Shown piece after piece: positions 11,851 through 23,172 of a stretch of 64,000 nt of DNA. The notes below the pieces were generated by a model. The model was not told the DNA's origin. It made no database searches and worked only from the letters and a program-made list of their open reading frames with translations. Origin of the DNA: Brachypterus glaber (taxonomy: Eukaryota > Arthropoda > Insecta > Coleoptera > Kateretidae); NCBI GenBank assembly GCA_958510825.1, contig OY294044.1, forward strand, positions 82,382,895 through 82,446,894. Direction: 5' to 3'. Within the stretch, counting starts at the first letter, position 1, and the number at the start of each line of letters is the position of its first letter. The position numbers and the translations under genes were made by a program.

Positions 11851-12923
11851 AGAAAGATAAACTTTAAAATAAGGATCTACATAATCAAACTTACACAGAG
11901 GTGTGTCATCAGATAAAATTGTAACAAGTAGTTCCGTTCTTCCCTATATAAATATTTAAAAGTATATAAATATGTCATTTTTACTATTTGTATATATTTT
12001 TAAAGATTTTTCTGGAGCCAAATAAAATATTAAAAAAATTGTGCACGCAGGGCGCCAAATTTTTAGATTTTTTTTTAAGTTTCAAAATAAGTAAAGTGTG
12101 TTACACCTTGGAAAGACCCAGGGTGTTATATGAAAAATATGTCATTACTAGTAAGGGGCCAAATAGGGGGGGTAGCCAAAATATAAAATCTCTACAGCCT
12201 TTAATAACGCAAGAACCGGGAAATGAATTTTGGTACAATTTGCGTTACGTAATATATGGACAGCCCCTAATAGGGTAATATATTTATACAAGCTTTTATT
12301 TAACTTACAATGTTTGTTTATTTGTTTGTTTAGGGCAAATCTGCCAATGGCTTTTTCGACCACTTAGAATATACTTAAAAAGCTAAAATTTGGTACACAT
12401 GCTTAACTCAGCTGGCAATGCAATTTTGTATAAAACCCTAAAATTAAAAAAAATCATTTTTTACCCACACAAGATGATTTAAAACTAAAATTAGGTTACA
12501 TACTTATTTAGTGATAACAAAATTTTACAATAAATTTTACATCCCACCTCTTCTCCCCATCACCGCGTATAAGGCTAAGTTAACCCCCCTCTCTGTTTCA
12601 CCCACTTAGAATAAACGTAGCGAGTTTAATTCGGTACCTACCCATGATTATCTCTGATGACAATACAATTTTTTATAAAATTTACCCTCAACCTCCCCAC
12701 CCCTAAAATTAAAAAAAATCCCTTTTTTACCCACATCTTTTTATTAGATGTGAGACATTTTTTTTAGTCATCAACATTTCTGTCAGTCAATCATATACAT
12801 GTAAGGATCTTGAATCATACTCAGGGCCGACCTTTGCTTTTCGGTGCCCTGAAGCAAGCTTCTGATTCGGCGCCCCTATTTGAAAAAAGTTTCTATCCTA
12901 AAAAATTTTGACGACTAGAAAAA
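11851..12923. other. Intergenic with transposon end fragments
   Basis: No gene seen. A transposon-like terminus at 12240-12275 reads TGCGTTACGTAATATATGGA then CAGCCCCT; its reverse-complement counterpart (GGGGCTGTCCATAAATTAC) occurs at 15195. 12160-12210 shares sequence with 7740-7810. 12400-12790 contains two diverged copies of an AAAATT(T)ACCC/CCACCCC repeat. Confidence 0.45.
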
Positions 12924-13288
12924 AATAAATAGATTAATAGTAAAAAAAACATTCTAAGAACTAGCTTTCATTTAAGTGCTCTAAAAAGAAGAAAATAAAT
13001 TTTGAAGTAAATCAAACCCATCATTTTGTTACATTATACAAGCTATAAAAGCTTGTCGCGAGAATATATCTCGACACAACTAATTCTAAGTAGAAATTTA
13101 TGTATTTTTTATAAAAGAAATTTACACAGAAAAATCTCGCGACAAGCTTTTATCATATAAAATTGTATAATGAGACAAAATGATTTGGGTTTGATTTACT
13201 TGAAAAATTATTTTCTTCTTTTTAGAGCACTTAGCACGCTAAATAAAAGATTTTTCTTAAAAATGTTTTTTTTACTATTAATTTATTG
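12924..13288. mobile_element. Fold-back element with CTTGTCGCGAGA core
   Basis: The outer arms are AATAAATAGATTAATAGTAA on the left and, on the right, its complement ending TTTACTATTAATTTATT. Both arms continue inward for about 130 bases, including GTGCTCTAAAAAGAAGAAAA and ATCAAACCCATCATTTTGTT paired with their complements. The core is a 102-base unit bounded by CTTGTCGCGAGA and TCTCGCGACAAG. The whole element can fold into one long hairpin. A second core with the right arm is at 14442-14603. Confidence 0.75.
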
Positions 13289-13411
13289 CAATTTATTTTA
13301 AAATTAAATCAAAATATTCATGAACAGCGAAATGACAGGTTTGCGTTTTCAATTGTTTTTTTTTAATATGGCCGTAGTATTTTAAATGTGGCTCGCTATT
13401 TTCATAAAGAG

Positions 13412-13578
13412 TAATAAAAAAATTGGATTTTGATGAAATAATGCTCCAGCCTATCGAAACTGACCCCATGGTGGTTATTGAGAAACAGGCAGCAGAGGAT
13501 ATTTTAAATTTATTGCTATCTAAATCAAGAAAAAAGTGTACAGCTATCGTGGATAACATGATACAGATGCGGGAGTAA
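13412..13578 (+). pseudogene. Coding-like remnant, unidentified
   Basis: An open stretch of about 55 codons ends at TAA 13576-13578 and reads with normal amino-acid composition, unlike the AT-rich surroundings (for example PIETDPMVVIEKQAAEDI and SRKKCTAIVDNMIQM). A CTCCAG just before PIETDP could be a splice acceptor. I do not recognise the family. It sits between a fold-back element and a dead LINE, so a transposon origin is likely. Confidence 0.3.
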
Positions 13579-13794
13579 AACGGTGGGTTTAATCCCGCAA
13601 AAAGACAGTAAAATAATGTTTTAGTCTCGGTCGTGCAAAAATAATATTTTTTTTTACTGCCTAATTAAGTGCTAGCTTACATGTTACATGTTGTTAAGGC
13701 TTGTTTACCTCTAATACCAATAAAATCAGTGGACTTTACGCATTGTTTATTGACAACGATGAATAAGGAAAAAATTTGAAACTACTTTTTTTAA

Positions 13795-14441
13795 CTTATT
13801 TGGGTCCAAAATGGAGTCAGGAGTTGGTGCGGGCATACATGGGCCGAGATGCCAACTATCGATACTAAAGGGGAAAACTCCATCCATTTTCCAGGCGGAA
13901 ACATAAAAATTTGGGCAAAAGAGGGCAAAAAATATGCATATTCTCGGATAGCCAAGCAGCTTTAAAGGCACTAAGTTCATGTGCATTTGGGTCAAAGCTT
14001 GCCTGGGAATGCTACGAAACCCTCAAACAACTAGCAGAAACCAACAAGGTTTCCTAGATGTGGGTGCCAGGACACGAGGGTGTTGAAGGAAATGAGGCTG
14101 CGGACTCTCTCGCGAGATAGAGAGCATGCACTTAATTTATTGGCCCTGAACCTTTCTGTGGCTTTAACAAAACACATCAGGCAGAGGCAATTAAGGAATG
14201 GGAAACCAAAATCAAAACTCGATATTGAAAAGACCAAAACTTAAGACAGGCCAAAATATTCATAAAATATGAACCTGAACGAACAAGAAAGTTACTCGAT
14301 CTCAGCAAGGTGGACCTAAAGACCTATACAGGGCTGTTAACCGGACACTGCCCGTTATATCATAATCATCATTATATCATCTTAAAAAAATGGGAAAATC
14401 TGAAATCGACATTTGCCGTCTATGATCAGAAGCCCCAGAAA
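13795..14441 (+). pseudogene. Non-LTR retrotransposon RNase H tail, decayed
   Basis: Textbook RNase H motifs of the jockey/I-type LINE ORF2 C-terminus are readable in order: GSKMESGVGAGIHG, FQAE, IFSDSQAALKALSS, SKLAWECYETLKQL, MWVPGHEGVEGNEAADSLAR, then IGPEPFCG and a C-terminal TYTGLLTGHCPL. The catalytic acidic residue of the first motif is lost (TDGS reads YFGS-like), and there are at least four stops and a frameshift between FQAE and FSDSQ. It ends where the CTTGTCGCGAG element at 14442 begins. The upstream endonuclease and reverse transcriptase are absent, so this is a truncated, dead copy. Confidence 0.85.
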
Positions 14442-14603
14442 CTTGTCGCGAGAATACATCTCGACACAAGTAATTCTAAGTAGAAATTTATGTATTTTTT
14501 ATAAAAGAAATTTACACAGAAAAATCTCGCGACAAGCTTTTATATCATAAAATTTTAAAATCTTGTTCTTAATTTTTTTTTTTTACTATTAATTTATTAT
14601 ACG
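14442..14603. mobile_element. Second CTTGTCGCGAGA MITE, one arm missing
   Basis: The 102-base core is almost identical to 13052-13156, followed by a right arm ending in TTTACTATTAATTTATT like the 12924-13288 element. The left arm is missing; LINE sequence runs straight into the core. This suggests insertion into, or rearrangement with, the LINE fragment. Confidence 0.65.
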
Positions 14604-15184
14604 ATAATAATTAAAAATATGGGTTATTAAATTATTATAGAAGACTAGATTATGTACACCCATGGGAGTGCACTCAAGTGCATTCTTGCACATATGTTCT
14701 TTTAGATATATTTTTTTGTTATTATATACAAACATATCAAAGTGTTTGAAGTATCCGAAAGATATATCTACATAGGTTCATAAGATTTTTGAAGCAGATA
14801 CCTAATTTACTATGCACAGGGCTGTACTCAGCATATTCTAGTACATGTTGATGGTCTAGCGTACAAAGGTGCTAAGTGTATAGGAAAACCTTATGTACTT
14901 AGCACCTTTGTACGCTAGACCATCGATATTCCCGTTACAAAAAAAATCTAAAAAAATTGACTTAAAAAAAAACTGTTGCCACTAAGCGTAAACCATAACT
15001 GTTTAATACCACCTGAATTTTTATCAACCACAGTCGCAACCGCGGTTGCGAAAACTTTGCGTAAGAAACATTTAAATTTAATAGTCTTTATCCTAAAGCG
15101 TTCTTAATTTATGTATTTCGAATTTATTCCGGACAGCTTTTCTAGAAACAATACTTAGTTGTCAAAGTCGAAATTCCCAACTAC
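14604..15184. other. Intergenic with a perfect hairpin
   Basis: No gene seen. Contents are AT-rich spacer, a perfect long hairpin (listed separately) and a short palindrome CGCAACCGCGGTTGCG at 15033. Confidence 0.5.
14850..14924. repeat. Perfect 28-bp hairpin, 19-nt loop
   Basis: The left arm 14850-14877 (GATGGTCTAGCGTACAAAGG then TGCTAAGT) is matched base for base by the reverse complement at 14897-14924. It is probably a very short MITE or a cruciform-forming element. Confidence 0.85.
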
Positions 15185-15504
15185 ATGGTCGAAGGGGCTG
15201 TCCATAAATTACTTAATTTTTCGAAATTGTTTACTCCCAACAAAAATTTTATTAACGCACATCAGAGGTCTTTTAAAGTTTTGCCACACTTGGTTGTGAT
15301 GGCCCAACACCAATGGCCACATGCGGGACTAGGTGCCAGCAGTAAATGCATGGGCCCAGTTGATGGCCAGCATTGTCCCAAACATTTTTGCAGTAGTTGC
15401 CCTTTACAATATTTTTATCAATACCCACATCTTTCCTAACGATTATACCATAATGATCCCGAGAATGGCCATTTACATTAAGACAGGCTTTTATAAGAAA
15501 TGAC
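15185..15504. other. Transposon-end fragments
   Basis: Starts with the terminus GGGGCTGTCCATAAATTAC (15195), the counterpart of 12250-12275. 15300-15390 is rich in GGCCCA / TGGCCA words, a pattern of inverted-repeat MITEs. The open frame here (15185-15439) is GC-richer but shows no known domain. Confidence 0.4.
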
Positions 15505-16672
15505 CCGAGGGGTAAACCGCAGAGGAATTCTGGTATACAAATTGGAGTTAATCAGGAGGAAATCTTTGAAGGTTACGAGGTAATCTGAAGGAAAACTTTT
15601 CCTTCCTTTTCGGAGGAAATCTTAGAAACTCGAGGTAATCTTTGGAGGTAATCTGGAGGAAATCTTTGAAGATTTGGTTTGGCCCTTTGTCAGCGGTTTA
15701 CCCCTCGAAATATCCCGTGAGATCCTATGACAGGATTTCATAGAAAATTTCTTGTCATTATAAAATTCCGAGAGGCTGACCGCGAGGAAATCTTTTGTAC
15801 AAGCCAAAGGAACTCAGGAGGAATTCTGGAGGAACTCCGAGGAACTCTGGAGGAACTCCGAGGAACTCTTTGCAAAAAGGAGGAACTCTGAAAGAACTCT
15901 TTACAAAATGGAGGAATTCTTTGCAAAATGGAGGAACTCTTTGCAAAATGGAGGAACTCTTTGCAAAAAGGAACTATTTTGTACAAATTTCAGACGCGGT
16001 CAGAAACAATTATTATTTATTGCCCCTGTGGATTAACGTTCTTATGTTCAAACTAGATGAGCCGTTACAAACACTTTACAAAACATCCTACCTTTGGGCG
16101 CCAATTTTTTTTTGAATGGGCGCCAAGTTTTGGTAGAAACCGTCAGGCAGGGACAAAGCTTTTGTTCCTGAAGGTAATCTTGGGGCGCCAAGTTTGGTAG
16201 AAACCGCCAGGGACAAAGCGCCAAGTTTGGTAGAAACCGCCAGGGACAAAGCTTTTTCCTGAAGGCAATCTTGGGGCGCCAATTTTCATGTTGAAGAGGC
16301 GCCAAGTTTGGTAGAAACTGTCAGGGACAAAGCTTTTTTCTCGTGAAAGTAAATGGGGCGCTATTTTTTATTTGAAGGGCGCTAAGTTTGGTAGTAACCG
16401 TCAGGGACAAAGCTTTTTTATTTTTTGGGCGCCAACCTCTTTTTTTGTAGGGGCGCCAAGTTGAAACCGCCAGGGAAAAAGCTTTTTTTTGAGGGTGCCT
16501 TATTGGCAGTAGTGCTTGCACAGCGGTAATTTCTACGGCTTATTTGCCAAAAATTACCGAGGAACTCTTAAGAAACACATGAGGAACTCCCAAGTAACTT
16601 TGGAGGAACTCCGAGGAGCTCTTTGCAAAAAGGAACTCTTTTGTACAAATTTCAGACGCGGTCAGCCCCTCG
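15505..16672. mobile_element. Composite repeat built of AGGAACTC / AGGTAATCT units
   Basis: The ends are related as inverted repeats (left CGAGGGGTAAACCGC; right GCGGTCAGCCCCTCG), with further internal copies at 15690 and 15768. Between them are dozens of short units: GAGGTAATCTTTGGAG (15550-15665) and GGAGGAACTCTTTGCAAAA (15815-15970, 16555-16640). A direct duplicate, TTTTGTACAAATTTCAGACG then CGGTCAG, occurs at 15981 and 16639. The GCGCCAA array lies between these duplicates. No protein-coding meaning despite several open frames. Confidence 0.55.
16090..16500 (-). repeat. GCGCCAA-type tandem array, locus 1
   Basis: About six irregular copies of GGGGCGCCAAGTTTGGTAGA followed by AACCGTCAGGGACAAAGCTT and a T-run. 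The same unit forms the larger array at 30410-31290. The minus-strand open frames through it are shadows of the repeat. Confidence 0.75.
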
Positions 16673-18077
16673 TAAAATTTCTTTCACTGGACAAGAGCGG
16701 ATATGTCGAGGGAATACGTAACATTTATCTAGACCCCCTCCCTCCAACTTTCACAAACTGACACATTTTCTGTGCCCTCTCCCCTCTAGGCGCTCCTGGC
16801 AAAAATTGGGGTTATCCTACCCCCGATAGCACTATCCCTGAGTACCGGCAATTTTTTTTTCAGCTTTTTCGAGATAAAAGAAAAAAGGATTTTTTTTATT
16901 TATTTTTTTTTACTTACGCAAGATCTCCCCCACTTTTGACCCATTATAATGGGGAAAGATAAAAAAATCATTTGGGCAGCGCTACTGATTTAGGTAACAT
17001 TATAATCCCTCCAAGGTCAAGATTCGTGCATGAGAAACTGAATCTCGCACAAAGGCAAGTTTTCTGGAAAAGGTGGACAAAACCTATACAAGTCAATTCA
17101 TTTCATTTAGGCTTTTTTATTCATTCGTTTTGGCCTAAAAGTTTTTGGTCCGTATTATAATACGGTAGTTTCGAATTTTCCAAAAAATCACCAAAAGGTC
17201 CTAGACAAAAAATTCTTCGATAGAAATGTGTTTCATAAAAAAACTAACTTTTAAAATGTCTGTCCGTCCCATGTCACGTTTTTTCTATGTACGATAACTC
17301 AAAAATTAACCTATCGAAGTTATATAATATGTCTTTAAAAATAATCCCCCCCAAAAAAAGAGTACTTTGTTAAATATAAATAGGCTCATTCCACGCCAAA
17401 TAGACAAATAAAAGAGCAATTTCGGAAGTCGACTTCTTCGATTTTAATCATTTTTGGCAGTAGTTCTCTACATATGCTTAATAAGAACTTATATAATTTT
17501 CAGATTTTTTGGGCAATTATTTATGGAGTTACGGCCTTTTGAAATTGGCCCAAAAAATCAAAAGTCTCTAAAATATCCTGTTTTTAAACGGCTCTATCTC
17601 AATAATGCTAAAAAATACAGATTTGAAACAAAATTAATTTTAAAGCTGTTTTGTCATATTTTATCATAATAGTTTTTAAAAAATATATAAAATTTGGTGA
17701 TTTTGGTGATGGTAACAAAACATGCCGCCTTTTTTTAATAAAAAGATATAATAATCTGTAGGTCTTCCTCTAACCCTGTGCCAAAATTCATAACGCCTTT
17801 GCGCAATATATTAAACATATAAATGTCAGTCAAAATTTAATTTCCCACCACTTTTAAACATGTAGTTTAATAATACTACGCATTTTTTTTTGAAATCTAA
17901 ATGCTGATCTGTTTAATAACTATGTATTTTATTTTCACCTGCAACATTTTTTACTACGTCTACTATACATATATATTAGCCGTGGACCCGTTATTCGCAC
18001 GGGAATTTAGTTTTAGAAATCAAACTAACATCAGTTCGTTTAATTCAATAATTAAAACTTACATAATATGTTTTAGT
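16673..18077. other. Intergenic, scattered repeats
   Basis: No gene seen. 17130-17330 carries the AATACGGTAGTTTCGAATTT / GTCCTAGACAAAAAATTCTT repeat shared with 4080-4200 and 29810-29990. The remainder is AT-rich spacer. Short open frames at 16972, 17454 and 17901 show no splice context or domain. Confidence 0.45.
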
Positions 18078-18226
18078 AAAGGCCTATCCAGAAGCTCGCA
18101 TAAGAACATAAAACATAAGAATGCGGTGCCGTGATTGGATTACAAGATACATGGCGCCACATGAAGCCAATTATGGCATCGCATTGTTATGTATTACGTT
18201 CTTATGCGAGCCTGTGAATATGCCTT
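18078..18226. mobile_element. 149-bp MITE, copy 1 (second copy 55018-55163)
   Basis: The left end AAGGCCTATCCAGAAGCTCG then CATAAGAAC pairs with the right end GTTCTTATGCGAGCCTGTGA then ATATGCCTT. The interior (ATAAAACATAAGAATG, ACAAGATACATGGCG) is about 90% identical to the copy at 55018-55163. Confidence 0.8.
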
Positions 18227-18339
18227 AAACCTTAAAATAAGTTTATATACATATGCACTAGCTGTGATTCCCGATCTTCGCACGGGAAATCTAATTTAAA
18301 TTCTACTTTCTCCTTCTGCGTTAGTAAAAAAAAATATTT

Positions 18340-18900
18340 TTTTCTTGCTGTTTTTTTTTCAATTTCCTTGTAGTTTTATATACAAAAAAAAAAACGATTT
18401 ACCAATAGGAAATCTGTGTGTCGGTCAATCTGTCTATCCAATAAAATTTGTGACCTCGATAACATGAGAACGCTTAAAGCTAGAGTTCAAATTTGAAATA
18501 CAGGTCCCTTATCCAAAGTATTCGGCTGTAATTCTTTTTTGTAAAGATAGGGTGGGGTAAGGGGGTAAAAATAAGTCAAGGGCGAGTAAAAACATTTTTT
18601 TATCTTCTTTTGAAAAACAATTTTTTTTTTGAAAAAAGAAAGTTTAATTTTTTTTACCCTATTTGACCCATTACCCCACCCCTCTAATTACTAAAAAGAA
18701 TTATAGCCAAACACGTTTTATAAGAAACCTGTATTCCAAATTTGTAGTCTCTAAAACAATGTGTTCTCAAGTTATCGTAGTCAGAAATTTACTTGGACAA
18801 ACAGACAGACAGAGTGACGGACACACAGATTTTTTTCCACTAAATCATTATTCTTTGTTTATGAAACGTCGAGAAAATTAAAAAAAAGCAATAAAAAAAT
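18340..18900. mobile_element. Fold-back pair of the CGATAAC-family repeat
   Basis: A left half (18410-18560, with CTCGATAACATGAGAACGCT, ATACAGGTCCCTTAT and GGGTGGGGTAAGG) is followed by its diverged reverse complement (18655-18850, with ATTACCCCACCC, AAACCTGTATTCC and CTCAAGTTATCGTAG). This indicates that the abundant dispersed repeat can exist as a long inverted-repeat element. Confidence 0.55.
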
Positions 18901-19559
18901 ATTTTTTTTTTACTAAGGAAACGTTCAAGTATTACGTAACGCAAATTTTGATAATTTTGCCCAAAAAATCTAAAAATGATATGAGCTCCTATTAAGTATA
19001 TGTGGAATACGTCAGCCAAATTAGTAAAATCGGAAGGGTCAAGGTTTTATCAGTTATTTATTTGGCATAGAATAAGCCAAGTCTAACCAATTAAAAAAAA
19101 TCTATTCATTAACAAAAAAAGTTTTAGAGGGCGCTACTTTTTATACATTTTAAGAAATTAATAAATGAAAAGTACGCGCACGAGATCAACGCAATTATAT
19201 TATAAGAAGTATTGAGAAAAAACGCAACATACTATACACTGTGAATAGTATGATATTGAATGCGAAGCATTACATATCTTAGCGGCCTGTTGTTTTTTAC
19301 TGATAGTCTTGTTTTGTTGGCAGCAGTATTTTTAGTTTTTTCCTTTTTGGTCCATTTTATTTCTACACTCCAAAATCAGGTTTTGACCAGGTTTTGGAAA
19401 CATTTACCTTTGTGCGTCGGTTTGTATTTCAAAACCTAACTCTAGCGGTTAAAATTGAAAATATACAAATGATTTCTTTGGCATCGTGCTCGAAAAGTTA
19501 TGGGAACTAAAACCTAATTGTGCGAATATAATGAAGATCACATCAATTGGTTATGAAAG
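18901..19559. other. Intergenic, transposon end fragments
   Basis: Holds half a GAACGTTCAAGTATTACGTA MITE (about 18917-18960) and an end of the 3151-type element (19215-19300, GAATGCGAAGCATTACATAT). No gene seen. Confidence 0.45.
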
Positions 19560-21033
19560 AGTAAAAGTCCGCATATTGTACGAAGAGTTATGCGCAGTGT
19601 ACGAGGGGCAACCAGAAATTACAAAATTTACACTTTTTTTTAATCTTGAGTTTTTACAGTAAGAATTCTTATTATGGGTTCAATATTACATTTATTACCC
19701 GCTAATTACAAATAGTAGATATACGAGAGGCAGTTCTAGATTACAAAGTAACATTCACGTCAGTTTTTCATTATCTAGGTTTTATAATAATATTAAAAAT
19801 GGTTTCCTTGTTTTTTCTTGATTACATCAATAGACCTGTTACGAAAGAGTAAGATTTCGCATATTGTACAAAGAGTTTAGCGAAAAATATGAGGGGCAAC
19901 TATAAATTACAAAATTGACACGTTTTTTTTTTATTTTGACTTTTTACAATAAAAAATGTTGCCAAGCTATTAATCAAAATAACAGATTTTTTTCACTACT
20001 AGCTTTAGAACATACCACTATTTATCATGTTTTCAGACCGTTAAATCAATTTTCTTCACCTATAGCAATAATAATATTTTCTCTCCTAGTAGGAGTAAAT
20101 TTTATAAACAATTGATTTCTGTCACTTTAGATGTTACAGTCCGTTGTGCAATTTTTACTAATTAAACCCAAGAAGATAGCTTTAAATGACTTTTTATTTA
20201 TTAAATATTATTATTACCACTTAATACAATCAATAATTAGCTAAACATTATAAAAAAATAACAGAAAAAAAAATTAAACGTCAATTTAAAGTATTTATTT
20301 GAGCAAAAGTCATTGATCAAGGCTACGTGGTTTTTATGAAAATTTCAAGAAATATAATTTCTGTTAATAATTTATTTTATTATTTAAATACAAATAGTTA
20401 AATAGTGCTAGTAGTGAAAAAACTAATATATAAAGTACGATAGAGAAGACTATTATAGCCTCGCACTCTTATAATTACTATTATTACCCGCTAATTACAA
20501 ATAGTTCATATACGAGGGGGAGTTCGAAATTACAAAGTAAAATTTATGGAGGGATAGATTTTTTATTATCTAGGTTTTATAAATAAAAATGGTTTCCTTG
20601 TTTTAGCTTGATCACATCCATCAGTTATGAAATAGTAAAAGCCCGCATATTCTACTAAGAGCTATGCGCAAAACACGAGGGGCAAAATTACAAACGTTAC
20701 TCGTTTTTTTTTATTATGACTTTTCACAATAAGAATTCGTATTATGCGTACCATACTAAGCGAGCTTTAAAATAACTGATTTTATCACCCATTAATTAAA
20801 ATAGTTCATATACGAGGGACAGTTTGGGCTTTTTGCAAAGTAAAATTTACGTGGATATTTTATTTTCTAGGTTTTATGAATAACTTAAAAATAGTTTCTT
20901 TGGTTTATTTTGATGTCATCAATTGGTTATGAAAGAGTAAAAGTATATATGCGCAATGTACGAGGGGCAACCATAAATAATAAAATTGAGGCGTTTTTTT
21001 TTTTAATTTCGATTTTTTTAAATAAGAATTTTT

Positions 21034-21257
21034 ATGAAGCTGAAGTTTGCAACGTTTTTTTGCAACGAAAATTCAAATAGTATGTTAAAGTACTAGTTTC
21101 ATAACATACGTTTTTAGCGCACGAGTCAAAGTTCAGAAAACAAGCGGCTTGCAGCGAGTTTTCTAAAGTACTAGTACGCTAAAAACGTGTTATGGAATAA
21201 GTGCTTTAATATACTATTTGAATTTTCGATGCAAAAAAACGTTGCAAACTTCAGCTT
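21034..21257. mobile_element. MITE family ATGAAGCTGAAGTTTGCAAC, copy 1
   Basis: Terminal inverted repeats of about 45 bases start ATGAAGCTGAAGTTTGCAAC and continue GAAAATTCAAATAGTAT. The interior carries TAGCGCACGAG and a second imperfect palindrome around AGAAAACAAGC / GCGAGTTTTCT. Two more copies are at 58218-58452 and 59824-60049. It is inserted in the 19.5-23.1 kb array. Confidence 0.8.
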
Positions 21258-21370
21258 TCCGAATTTTTGTCATGCATCCAATATTTAGCGAGCTATCAAT
21301 ACAATCAAAATGACAGATTTTATTACCCGCTGATTATAAAGAGTTTATATACGAGGGGCAGTTATAAACG

Positions 21371-21607
21371 AGGGGTTCAAAGCTAAAGTGGACCAAGTCC
21401 ATAAAACCGTTATTCTAGTTGTTTGTTTATAATTAATGAACTATTTTGTTTTTAATTAATGAACTAGTGCCATCTACCGTCCAAATACAGAGGTATGGAC
21501 TTGGTTCGTTACAGTACTAAACAATATGTGGTTTAAACTATCCATTGAATCAATGCAGATCAAAAAATCGTCTTTATGGACTTGGTTCACTTTAGATCTG
21601 AACCCCT
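21371..21607. mobile_element. 237-bp MITE, TIR AGGGGTTCAAAGCTAAAGTG
   Basis: The left end AGGGGTTCAAAGCTAAAGTG then GACCAAGTCCATAAA is matched by the right end TTTATGGACTTGGTTCACTT then TAGATCTGAACCCCT. It interrupts the GAGGGGCAGTT-AAATTACAAAG unit of the surrounding array, so it is younger than the array. Confidence 0.8.
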
Positions 21608-23172
21608 CAAATTACAAAGTAAAATTTAGATAAATTTCTTTTATTATCCAGGTTTTATGAATATAATAAAAATGATTTCCTTTCCTTATCTTAAAGATGA
21701 AGATTCCGCATTGTCCTAGGAGTCATTCGCAAAATACAAGGGGCAACTCTAAATTACAAAATTTACATATTTTTTTTTACTTTGACTTAAAAATAAGAAT
21801 TTTTGTGATGCGTATAATATTAGTATTTAGTATTTATTTATAGTGAAATAGGGACCTTCCTAGTAGGAAGTTCCTACGAAGGCATTTTATACCTTACACG
21901 TTAAATATTACAATAACTATAAATTTAAATTAAATCTTTGATAATATCATTGATTAAAGAATTATATATGTATTATAATTACTGATAATATTCTTGTTTA
22001 TTGTAGGCTCTCAGGTTATCTCTTCTTCATTGCATGTAAGATGTATGCTACTTCTACAAAATATGAGATGCAGAGTCAGTCCTTTTACATGCTTAAATAC
22101 ATAATATCCAATATAATTCCAATAATATGATATAAAACTTTACAAACATTTTGACATGACAATGATATTAAGCTATCTATCAAAATAAGAGATTTTATCG
22201 CCCAATAATTACAAATAATATACGAGGGGCAGTTCTAAATTACAGAGTAAAATTCACCTGCGTTTTTCATTAGGTATCTATGTTTTATGTATAATAGTAG
22301 TAGATAACAGGTCGACTAGGAAAATAGTATTTTTCCGAGACCATTTATAGGTCGAGGAAAAGTACAATTTTCCGGGAGACCTGTATACTATTTTATTCGC
22401 AACTGTTTTTATTTAAAAATAAATTACTTTTTTTTTGAAACCTAGATGTTTAAATTCAAATGAAGAAAATAATACTATAATACTTAGTTTTTTAGTTCTC
22501 TTCATATTTACCACATATATTTTCCTCGCATTTCACAAGAAAAGCACAATGATATAAAACTGAAGTTCCACATACGCGTAACCCAAATAAACAACCACAA
22601 AAAACATTTGTTGATAGCTCACAAGGCACCGTTTATAACATTTATTATCCTCCTCAGTCTCAAAAGTAAAAAACATTGACTAAAACTGTACATTTAAGTT
22701 TTTTAAACGAAATGTATTAGATTATATTCGTGTTTATCATGACAGCAGTTCAGCCATCTTGCTTTAAGCATTAATAATGATATTTTAATTGGTGGCGCCA
22801 TCAAGCGGAAATTAATGATTTAACTTGCAGACCAGTATTAATTAGTTTACTGGTCTCTACTTTTCATTACAGGTCATGCCCAGGCGTGGAAAAAAGTGGG
22901 ACAAGAAATCACGTACTTCCCAAACTTTATTAAATCATGTAATGTATGTATTACATATTCAGTTGGAAATAAAAATGGTTTCCTTGTTTTATATCAATAG
23001 GTAATAAAAGAAGTCCGCGTATTGTATGCGCAAAATACGAAGGGGAACCATAAATTACAAAATTGACGCGTTTTTTTATTTTTAATTTTGACTTTTTACA
23101 ATAAGAATTCTCGTCATGCGTCCAATACTAAGCGAGCTATCAAAATACCTAACATATAAAATAATTTGGTTA

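Larger units (their letters stand above)
19560..23120. repeat. Degenerate long-unit tandem array (GAGGGGCA units)
   Basis: A unit of roughly 300-450 bases recurs at least six times: TTGGTTATGAAAGAGTAAAA, GTCCGCATATTGTACGA, ATACGAGGGGCAACTATAAA, TTACAAAATTGACGCG, a T-run, TTTTTACAATAAGAATTC, AAGCGAGCTATCAAAAT, TTTTATTACCCGCTAATTAC, GAGGGGCAGTTCTAAATTAC, TCTAGGTTTTATGAATA and AAATGGTTTCCTTGTTT. Copies are strongly diverged and are interrupted by MITEs at 21034 and 21371 and perhaps by an element at about 19985-20427 (ends TTTCACTACTAGC / GCTAGTAGTGAAA). No gene seen. Confidence 0.65.
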
